64,000 nucleotides of DNA from Hydractinia symbiolongicarpus (Eukaryota > Cnidaria > Hydrozoa > Anthoathecata > Hydractiniidae): the NCBI RefSeq assembly GCF_029227915.1, contig NC_079880.1:9639501-9703500 (forward strand). The letters are read 5' to 3'. Positions 48,801-60,800 of the stretch are shown in pieces. The notes beneath the pieces were generated by a model. That model worked only from the letters and a program-made list of their open reading frames with translations, did not search any database and was not told the origin of the DNA. Within the stretch, counting starts at the first letter, position 1; each line of letters begins with the position of its first letter. Position numbers and translations under genes: made by a program.

Positions 48801-51800
48801 TCAAATATTTACATTGCATAAAAGGATTAATATTTTAACCAGAAGTGTCAAAAACATCACATTTATATCTGAAAAATCATTCATTCGGTTGCAACTATCC
48901 TGTTCCCCAAAAATATACAAAAAACCGGTTAAGAACACAAATTTTATTTCTTAGTATGATGATCTGCAGTAACCTTTACCAACCATTTTAAACGAAATGT
49001 CAAAAAGAATAAGGAGTAAATTTGAATCAACAAAGACATATATTATTTTTGGAAAACATAGTGTAATGGTCCGTACTCACAGAAGTTTACACAAAATGTA
49101 AAACAGATCGGTTTGTGAGGAGCACATCCAAACCAACAAAAATCAGTTCATTTAGCATGTTCTATATTGCCATTGCCCATAAATCTTCCACAGAAAGGTT
49201 ATAAAACACTCGAAATTAAAGAAAAATCAGGCATTTCATAAAATATAAAAAACAAAAAAGCTTTTGTCAGACAAAGTAACAAAAACTTTCTTGCAGCAAA
49301 AATGAAATCACATACAGCTTAGTTCTCCACCAAAAAATACGAAATATAAAAAAGCCATTATCTTTAACAACAGCCTTTATTCGATCTCTTAACAAAAAAT
49401 TAAATCTTGATTTAAAATTGCTTTGGCACTGGCTTAATGCTAATAAAATTGCCTTAAATGCCACAAAAACGGAATACATTATTTTTAAACAAATCCAACT
49501 TACTGTAGGAAGTGAAAGATTATTTCAAAGCAGATCTATTAAATACATAGGAATGCTTCTAGACTCTAACCTAACTTCGAAGCCGCAGATTGATACTGCA
49601 GCTTCTAAACTAAGAGGGACTAATGCAATCATAGCCAAACTAAGACACTTGGTTCCGAAAGATGTTTTACTCTCTATCTATTAAGCTCTTTTTTATTCTC
49701 ATCTAAACTACTGCTCCGTAATCTGGGGACAATCAGTAAGCTCATTTATTAAGAGGGTTGTTACCTTGCAAAACTGGGTTATCCGATTGATGACCTTTAT
49801 TAATTACTTTGCTTCTGCTGATCCTTTATTTATTCAACTAGGATTAATGAAATTTACTGATCTTATTCATTTTTAAAATTCTCTTTTAATTCGTCGTATT
49901 TATCATCAGAAGGTTCCTTCTCCTCTTCAAAAAAACCTTCATTTGCAGTTGACTTCTCCCACTCCCATAATACCAGGGCTAATGCTCGTGGATTAATTTT
50001 AAACTTGTTTGCACTAGTAGTTTTGGTACGAAGTCTATACGTCATCAAGCCGTTATGTCATAGCAATTTTGTCATGATAAATGTCCAAGTATAAAACGTC
50101 TTGACTTGACTGAATATGAGCTCAAATCTACCCTCAAGAAAGCACTGATTAACTACTTAGGGTGTGTCTCCGCGGTTCGTACATTATATATTGATTATGT
50201 TTTTTTCTAACTTAATCAGTTATTTATTATTACGAACAGCTACTTTTTGTTTGTCCTGTCCTGTAATGTCATGTAACGTAATGTGTTGTTTGATGTTTGT
50301 ATTGTTTTTGATTACCAATATGACTCAATAGCTTGCTAACAGTGTTGGTATTCCAGGATAGGTACTCCATAATTAATCCATAGGCCATGTAAATCATTTT
50401 TTCTTTGATTGATTGATTGATTGATTGATAAACAAATGTGTTGGCTAGTTTTTTTTAAATAAAAGTGGTAAAATATAAAACTTCAAGAATTTGAGGCTTT
50501 TCTTGGAAAATGCCAGTCTGCTTGCTCCAGTGACATAAAAACTAAACGTCTGAAAACATGAAAGTTCTTACTATTTGTGATTTCAAATCCACTTCAAATT
50601 CTAGCCTTTATTTTCTACTTCTAACTTTACTACTTTAATTTTAGCTCTAGCTACCACTTCTCACTCCACTTTTTTGTCTTTTCTTTCTCTGAATTACTTT
50701 TTGTATTTTTTTCAAGACGAAGGGACCGTTCTGTTGTTGTTCTTTTTTTTGGTGTCAAGGGACATCATTTTTGTAAAGAAAGCCGTTAAATTTACTTTAA
50801 CAAATCAAGTTGCTCCATTTTGATCACGTGATGTAAGCAAAGTAAACCCGTTAGCAAAATGGATATAACTTTTTCGGAGACTTCAAAGGAAATTTCGGCT
50901 ACATCAAAGGAAAATGAACACATACACTTTGCCTGTCACAAGCAGACGGACACCGGACACACTCTCCGTATTATTATAAGAGATAAACGAAAGTCAGATA
51001 AATGGCTTTCTCTATAATGTAACCATCTTTTTTGGTAGGTAAATAGCTAAAGAGGGGTCGAGTGTTGAAAATTCAGGCCATAGAAATACCTAATAAGATT
51101 GTAATGTAGGCAAAAACTTTTATTTTTATTTTAAACGATATCATTCTCACGTAAAAGTTGAATGAGATAAGAATCAAATATTTACAAAGTGTTTATTTGT
51201 TTCTCAATCAAACAAATAGAATGTCTACAACTTAGTTGACTATATATTTCTAACTTTTTTTACCACACAAAAGTTACGAAAAGCTAGCTCCGATATTTTC
51301 GATTTCCTATCGAAAAACTAATAAAAGATGCTCCGTATGTTTGAAAAACTCTCACATACTAATATTTGCCGCTTACCACTCAGTTGAATTTACATACATT
51401 TCCACTTTGGTTTTGATGACAGATATTATCATGAATAATAAGTCTAAATTAGTTCCTTTAGTTCAAGTAACATTTCCAAACATCAACTTATACGAATTGC
51501 CTGATCAATTACACTCTAAATTTCCCAAGTGAGCAGCAATTATTATCTCTATAATAATACGCCAGTTCCGTGTGTCTGTCTGTCACGTTTGCAAAGTCGA
51601 TTATATTTTTCATAATTTTCTTCAATAAAGTCTATAAAACATCACCTATAAAATTGTTCTGTAATTTACCAAACTTCAACGTTAAACTAATATTAACGTC
51701 AAAGAAAAGTATATTAAATTAATGAAGCCATTACAGTGCACCTAAAACTTTGAGGCCTAATAACTTGGAAACGAGGTGGTGACGTTAATGATTTTTCACT

Positions 51801-54800
51801 GCGTGGGTAACTAGGGACAACCTAGGACCAATTTGGGTAATTTTCCGAAACCTGGGTCCCCAAATCCGTTTTGGAATGGACGGGTTGATGAGGTCACCAA
51901 AAAACCTTTAAACCTCAATACCTCTGCAACCGTTTGTAAAAAGTACATGATCCTATACATTTTCTTGATCAACGTTTTAAGATCTATACGAGGAAGGCAA
52001 CAGGTATATAAATTTCTTAAAAACTTTTTTGTGTTTTCACGGGCCTTTGCTGATGTCAGCACAATTTTTAAAACTTATATCTCATTAACCGCTCATCAAA
52101 ACCACACGAGCATACATTTTCTTGATCAGCAGTTAAAGCTCTACACAATAGAGGCAACGTGAAAACAAGATTCTAATTTTTTTTGTGGATGGGTTGCTGA
52201 AGTCATCAAAATTTTTATTCTGCCTGTGTGGATTTTTCCACGGGCTTTATTGACAATCTACATAATAATACGCCAGTTCCGTCTGTCTGTTTGTCACTTT
52301 TGCAAAGTGGATTAAATTCTTCACTATTTTCTTTGATAAAGTCTGTAAAACATCGCCAATAAGATTGTTCTGTAATTTACCAAACTTTAACGTTAATAAT
52401 ATTAACGAAAAATAACATATGTGAAGCCATTACAGTGCACTTAAAATTTTGAGGCCAAATTACTTGGAAACGAGGTGGTGACGTCAATGATTTTTCACTA
52501 GGGACCACCTGGGACCAATTTGGGTAAGTTTCCCAAACCCGGGTCACCGAATCCGTTTCGGAATGGATGGGTAATGAGGTTATCAAAAAACTTTTAAACC
52601 TTAATATCTCTGCATTCGTTTGTCAAAAGTACTCGATCATATACATTTTCTTGATCAGCGTTTCAAGATCTATACGATGAAGGCAACAGGTACACAAATT
52701 TTTTTAAAAAAAAGTTTTGATGGTTCATTGCTTACGTCAGCAAAATTTTAAAACCCTTATATCTCATTAACCGTTCATCAAAAGCACATGATCATATATA
52801 TTTTATTGATCAACACTGTAAGCTTACACAATGGAGGCAACGTGATAACAAGGCTCTAATTTTTTTGTGGGTGGGTTGCTGACGTTATCAAAATTCATAT
52901 GACGGTTCTTTTTCATTTTTATCCTGCCTTAGTGGATTTTTCCACGGGCTTTATCAACTAGTTGTAAAGAATACAATAACATAAAGAACTTGTATGATGA
53001 TAAAGAATGTTTGTGTTCATTCTCAACTTCTATATATATTATATTTAGCTAAAAAAAGCAATAGCATTAGACAGGTATTATGTGTTTTAATCGAAGAAAT
53101 GTGTTAACCCTTTTTCCAGGTTTTTTAAAAATCTTGCATGTTTTTTTTATGTTAGAACCATGCGACAAAGATACATACGTTGAAGTGAATAATTTTCAAA
53201 GAAGCACTGGTTTTAATATCGTGCCACACCGTGCCGTTGCATGTGACCGTAGATGGCGAAAACAGTGGTATCGTTTTGTTAGTGGAGCTGGAGGAGAAAT
53301 GCCGACTACCTGTCCAGCGCAATATTCTTGCGGTATGAAATGTGCTTTAGTTTTATTTCAAGTTAGTCAATAAGCCCATGAAATTTTCTACTTAGGCAGA
53401 AAAAAGATAGAAAGGACATGACGATTTATGAATTTTAATTACATTAGTAGTGCATATTTTAGAATATTTATTCTGCAATTTGTTAACCCTATTTGGTCCG
53501 GGGTTTTTCGAACATACTATGACTGGGGGGCAGAATCCGCCCCCTCAATAACTTTTCATAGGGTTGTTCAAATTGAATCAAACTTGGCACACTTATAGCA
53601 TGTCACAAAAGGAACACAATGGCAGCAATAAAATTTTGCTTGCGCCAGCACATTTTCTGTGACGTCATCAGAAACTGGAAATTTGTTAAAATTGCCACTA
53701 TCTGCTTAAAATGCAATTACTTTTGTTCCAGAGCAAATTTTTGTATTCTGTTTGAAGTTTCTAAAACCTAAATAAAAGTTATTTAACATATTTTCCGTTT
53801 TTTTCCGATTTTCGGGGAAAATCTGACAAAATCGGGAAATCGGATTAATCACGTGTCTAAATTATACAAAATGATTCTTCTTAATAAAACAAAGTTGTGT
53901 TGTAAGTTTCAACTTCTAAGGATAATCCTAACAGGAGTTATGAATTTTTCCCAATTATAAGGATTTCATAGAGATTTTTAGGGGTAGTTTCCAATATCAA
54001 GGCCTCTGAAAGGTATGGGACCTGAATTTGGCATGTAGGTGTCTAATAGATAAATACTGAAACTCAATAAGTTTCATAGCCATATAACATAGCAATAAGG
54101 AGTTATTAAAAAAAAGCGCGAAATCCGCCCCCCCCCCCCCCCCCCCCCGGACCGAATAGGGTTAAACTGTTGCATTTATTATGTAGGCCATGTGCTTTAA
54201 CAAACGGTTACAGAGCTATTGAGGAGTAAAAGTTTTTTGAAAACGTCATTAAACTGTCTGCTCCAAAAGGGTGAGTTTATCCAGGTTTGGTAAACTGCCC
54301 TAATTGTGGTTCAATGTAATGGATAGACAAATTTAATTTAAAAAAATGACGTTAATTTAATATATGGACATTGTGACGTAACGTCAAACAATTAATTTGT
54401 CGGTTAGCAATTAAGATATACTTTCTCGCGTATTCATGAAGGCAAAAAAGTGTATATCCGCAATATTGCGTACAAACACACAGACTTAGTGTATTACTAT
54501 ACCAGACGAGTAGTTAATTTAGTAAATCTTAAGACAAATAACATGTGTGGCGTTACATAGAGAAGGGACTAGCTAAGAGAGGAATGCTTGATTCATTTTT
54601 ACAGGATCGATGGGATCAGTTTGGCTTAAAGGAACACATCCGGATGTAGGAGAAGTAAAAACTATGAAAGCTTGCGTGCGGTACAAAAAAGAATGTTGCC
54701 ATGGAGTTTCTTGGGATGTAAAAGTAAAAAGATGTTCAAAAAATGGAGAAGAATATCTTGTCTATTATCTTCCACCAACGCGAGGATGTCCTATGAGATA

Positions 54801-57800
54801 TTGTGCTGGTTAGTAGTTTCATCGTCGGTTTAAAACTGCCTAAAAATCTTAATGTCATCATAGGATGCTAATACAGGATACTCATAGAATACTAACTTTG
54901 ATCAATTTTTTCTCTGATTACTTGTTCTTTCATCAGTCCCGAGCAGTAGAGGAAATTTTGTCAATAAAAATTCATGCACCTAATTTTCATAGGAAATGAA
55001 ACAAAGTGTAAACCGGAAGAAACTTCTCCCAATGGATTTACACCTGGATGTACAAGTAGGTTATTTATAATATTTGGCAACAATACTATTTATGTATCTA
55101 TATATCAAATCACATCAAACCAAAAACAAGGGGATATGAGACAAGTCTGCATATTAAACACCGCTAATGAATTTTGCCATTCAATGCGAGAGCTGGAAAC
55201 ACCATTTTCCCGCTTTCATTGTTCTTCTTGAACTAGTTGTTTTATCAGAGAAGGATTAAGCAGCGCTTTTAAATCACATGACTATACATCAGACCATTAT
55301 TATTATCTACGCCGCTCTGTTTTCCACTTTCCCTGGTTCTCTGTAAGAATACCAGCCCTTAAATCCTGCCTATTAAATAAATGCACATACTTCAGATAGC
55401 TGAACTTAAGCTCAGTACCTCATGTTATTTTTCAACTGTCAGTGTCGTAGGATGCAATTTTTTACTTCTTTCAAAATTATGATGGTATCATAAGCATAAA
55501 AACGACTATAAATTTCTCTGGGTACTCACATCTCGGGAATTACTGTTTTTCTGCATATTAGTTTTAAGATTATGTTAAATGCTTGTATAGTTTTAAGGAT
55601 TTTTATAGATTATATAATTAGGAGGAAAAATTTGTAGTAATAATTTAGATATATATATAGAACTAATAAGGAATTGTATATTAAATAAATGTTCTACTCC
55701 ATGGTCTACAAGGAAGTAATATAAAAATTTTCTTAGTAAGGTGACCTTGCTAGAAATATGGCCCTATTGGTTTGGCTGGAGCCTTTTTAGCATGAACTAT
55801 GCAAGACTGGTCACAAAATCCTACTTCATTAACTTCATCTTTTGTGTCAAAAAAGCAAAAAGGTTTATATGTAACTTACATGGCAGAAGACTGATGAAGA
55901 AAGTACACTTTCAGAGAGAACTGAATTTTGTAAACTGTTGTAGACTACACAAATTTTTGTTTTTTGGTGTAAATGTTTTTGGGAAGATATGACTGATTTT
56001 CCTTGGTCTACTTAAACTGTGGTTTCTGACATTTCGTGTGGGATTTTGCGGATAAAAACGTAATAATTTTTCTTTGTTTTACGTGATGTAATAAATGATT
56101 TAGTAGATTTTTAAAATTTAAAGTTCTCATATTTAAAACTATTTAAATAAATATTTTAAGTATGGAATAGTAATACGGTTAAAAATTTATAGATATAAAT
56201 AGTGTTAAATACGGATTCTCCATAATAATAAGAATAATCGTCTGGATCGATAATTTGCAATTCTTTATTTTAGAGATTTACCCAGAATTGAAAAATGATC
56301 CGGTCCTCTCTGTTGATGTACATGAGAAAAGGTTGAGGTTTAAATGTAAAATAAATCCGAAATATATTAGCACTCGCCATAATATTGACACTCGTCATAT
56401 TGTTACCTGGTATCAAGTTTCTCCGTTAAAAATAGTGAAAATAATACCTGAAACAAACATTTTGTTTGGAAGTGAGACAGCAGCTTACATTCAGAGTAAA
56501 ACGGATGATAAACCTTTATTTCTTCTTGGACAAAATGTAAGTATAATACCATTTTTGGCATTTATCGCATGATTCCTGCATATCTTTTGGCTTTTGTTAC
56601 ACCAGCCCTTTTTTAACAATGTTAAGAATATGCATATAAGGTGGCAACTTCAAGGATATCAAAAGAAACGTCCACTCCGAAGTTAATTGATCAGGATATG
56701 ATGCAAATTTACGACGATTATTTAACTGCTTTATTTTCATGGAGAACCACTGATTAATAAAAAACGGACGACTGAGATTTACTTAAAAGAACTATAAAGT
56801 CAATTTTACTTCGACCGTTTTCGTTCGTCAGACATTAACCTGTGTTTTGACATTAGCAGATCTTCCTGGTATAGATTCATCATTTGAATACCGGTGATTT
56901 TTAGGATAAACTCCAACTGAAACACTGTGAGTTGGACCTGCTAATTTCAAAACACATGCTGTATTGTTTGAAATATTCTGGCGTATAACCGCTAAGAATT
57001 GAGAATGTCTTGTTGGCGCGGTTACATCTGTCGAAAGGATAAAAAATTATCACCGTGCGTCACTGTTATATTTTCGCCCGTAGTGTAGTGGGTTCATCTG
57101 CTGTTTTTTTCGTTCTGGGGAGATAGTAGCAGATCAATATTCGCTCGCTGTCAGACAATATGCTAGCAATGCACAATGTAGGTTAAATTCTATTTGAATA
57201 CATTGATTATACTCGTCTTTTGATTGGGTTAATCTTTTCGTCTTTTCATATTTACAACCATGCCGGGACAAATTTTCAAACATCTCTTACAAAAACAAGT
57301 ATCATGTGAAAAATATTTAATTCACTGAAAATCTGAATGCTTACTAATTTAAATTTACCATGACAAGTTCTTGAATCACAGAGAATATAATTTTTTGAAA
57401 AATATATTACACTGGAAAGACCATGATGTTGTGCGCCTATTTTTTCAAAATACATAACACCGGAAACACTATGTTCTGTGCTTCACTCAATTTTTGACAT
57501 ACTATACTAAAGTGCTTCACCTGAATGTGTGACACAGTTTACACTTCTTCTTAATCGCTTTTCCAGGCGTTCAACGCCAGGTAACACAGTTACTTATGAC
57601 TCCAGCTAACACAGTTACTTTCGACTCCGGCTTTCCCAGCTAGTCTAAATAATAATACCACGGAATTGCATTTTGGATTTATTCTTTTTTGTTAATTCGA
57701 AACCTATTATAACGTAGTCATAACCTTTTTATTCCTTTCGCCTACTTCCATTGCTTTTTTTGTTTTTAAACTTGTAGGATCCAACTTCATGGTCAAATCT

Positions 57801-60800
57801 TAGATATCTTAAATTTCATAACGATTTTAGTCATGTCGCAGGTATAGTAAAACATTTCCAAAAAATCAGTACACCACGATCAATAATATTTAATAAATTG
57901 CTAAAACATTTTCCTTATGAATGTGAAGTGTAGTGCAGTTTTGTTAAAGGATTAATTTTCACAAATCAATTTTTTGTATATTCCATAACATGACACATTT
58001 TGCAAGTTCAAAATAATACCACGGGATAATTTGTTTCAAATAACGAAACAACATTGTAGAAGTTCTGTACAAAACAGGTTGCTGGCAACCTAGGTATAGG
58101 GAACAAAATTACACACGAACAAGAACCTGAAATCTTTTAGCCTGCAAGGGCTTTTTATTTATATATTAATATACGGGCAAAGACACATTTCGTTATTTCT
58201 AACATGAAAAATAAATAATGAAATTAACAAAAACAACCTCAGAATGATTTTTTAAGTTTTTAAGTTTTTTAAGTAGATACTTTCACGGGCTTAGATAACC
58301 AGTTAATTTAATTTAATATTTAGAACTTTATCACAAAATGCACTTGCTAATTAACTGACTTGCATACCTTGCTTACTTTTCTAGATATATTGCCAGGTTG
58401 AGTCGTATTATAACAAAACTCCAGCAATAAAAAGTGCTCCAAGAAGAAGCGATTATTTTTTTGCTGGCATAAAGGCAAGTAAATTGTACTTAATTTTGCA
58501 AAACAAACTTTAAGAATCATCTTATTTACAAATTATAACATAAAATACATAGCACAACCGTAATTCTACATTAATTTCTTTTTGATTCTATTTTATGAAA
58601 ACACCATGAAATACTATGAGAAAAATAGGTAGTTAATGTTAAGGTATAAAAAAAATAATTGTTTACATTTAGATTTCACCAACCATCATTGATATATCCG
58701 AAAAGGATAAACCAGTAATAATTAACGTAACGGCCACTGTACCTGTTACTTGTCAGCAAAAAATAGAGAATTGTAAAGTAGAATTGGAGATTGCTCAAGA
58801 CAATAGAGAAAGTGTTATGGAATGGTGTGTCCTCGAGTTTAATGCTAGTCAAACTAAAACTATACAAGTTGCTCCCATGCGTGATTTTGTCAACGATGGA
58901 AATAAAATCATGCACATATCTTTTCACGTTCCGGATTATTACCCCGCAGTTGACTGGCTTAACCACACCAAAATCCCAGATGTACTGGTAAGTTCCTTAC
59001 TTACCAGTCCGATAGACAAATTTTTCGTACTTAGTTTCTCCACTGGCAGCAACTCCTGCCTATCCTCTAACCCATTTTATATTAATGAGAAAATAAAGTC
59101 TCTGATTGTGACTTTTATAAAAACAAAATTGTTCACTGTGCAAAATTGGTCAAAAACAGAAGAGAGACTAGAAAATGGAGCTTTGTGCAAACGAAGTGCA
59201 TGATTGAAACTGACGAATACTTATTCCAGCTTCTTGTACGCTTAGTAACTTATGCAGCTATAACTAGCCGGTTAGCGATACTGTGTATTAAAACCAAACA
59301 GTGTTTATAAACCTTGTATACTATTCAGGGTTTTTTCAAATTGCAACTCTTCGCAGCCGTTTCGGTCATTTTTGTGAAGAAAAATGAAAGCTTTAGGTAG
59401 GCAACGTTGATTTGTTGCAACACTCTGCCATGGAGTGGATCTGATGCATGGAAGAAACCAAATATATTATCAAGGGTGTTAAGCAATAGGATAAAATTGT
59501 CCATCAATCCTTAAGATAGTTTCTTCCTTTAATATACCATTTCTATACCCTTTTGTGTTGAGAATGAGTAATTAATATTAAGGTTAAAACAAGGAATATA
59601 AGGACCAGTCGATGCTCATCCGACGGTGACCCACATATTAAAACATTTGACAACGTCTATTACGACCATTACTTCATTGGCGATTATGTGTTGGTGGAAA
59701 GTAAGGCACGCTTGTTTCAGGTAATTTGTTTTCATTTAATTTTTTTATGATAGCTTTTTTAACTTTTCGGACCTTTTTTCTTTGATCTAATATCCTATTT
59801 TTTTTCCTTACCTCAAGGTGAGAATATTAAGAAAAAATTATCAAAAGTCTACAAATGCGATATTGTATCTTTGTACTAAAGATTAAATTTACTTTTTTGC
59901 TTGCTCAGTCAGGCGTGTATGTCAATCGAAACGATATGATAAGGATGGAACTTCAATAATTTTGAATTTATATGATGAATATTTTCAGCTAGGCTGCTTC
60001 TTTCCAGCTGCATGTTTTTTTTTAAATCTTCGTTAAATTTACAAATTTTATTATATAAAAGTCAGGAGAAGTTACTTTTATTGTTCCCGCGATGCTGTCG
60101 CTTTGCTATGGCAAGTTTAAGGATAATTACCATTGTTTATTTTATTTAAAATTGTATTTATTCTAATTATTCACTTAATAATAAGAACAAATAACAATAA
60201 ATTTTAGCAGATTAATGAAAGTGGAAATTTTGTACTGTTTCTTTTAAAACTTTAGGGCCTATAAGTTGTTTTTTGTTTTTGTTAACAGCATTATTTACTT
60301 TCCATAAAAAATTGTCCTAATAAAGTAGACATGACTTAATTTTAAAGGTAATGTGTTCCCAATTCTGGTTTTTGACATTGGTTTTGTTGATTTTAAATTT
60401 TCACTTCTTGCAGATTGCTCTCCTTGACATTTCAGATTTAAGTATTTTAAAATTCTCAGCAAAGACAAAAAACGTGACAAAAAACGTTTTTAAATACAGC
60501 AATTTAACAACGCCATCCTCTCCTAAGAACTATCACCCGAAATGTAAAAAACTTAGATTTACCTAGCCAGGAGACATAGAATAATTTTTCTTACCACCGG
60601 GAAATCGAAATTGCTAAGATGGAAAAATTACGCTGGATTCCATTTGATTTTTCTGCGGTCTAAATACTGACCGTACTCTTTTGATTGGTTATTTCTATTA
60701 TTCTTTGCTCACGTGGTCAATATCGGAAAATCCTTTGTTTTGAGCGCGAATAGCCTCCCTTACCTAAACAAATATAACTAATTCTTAAATTTTTGAAGAG

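Noticed and set aside
54128-54148. C homopolymer as an assembly gap filler
   Set aside because: It sits inside well-defined MITE ends, and the related copy has a similar run, so it can be real, although its length is unreliable.
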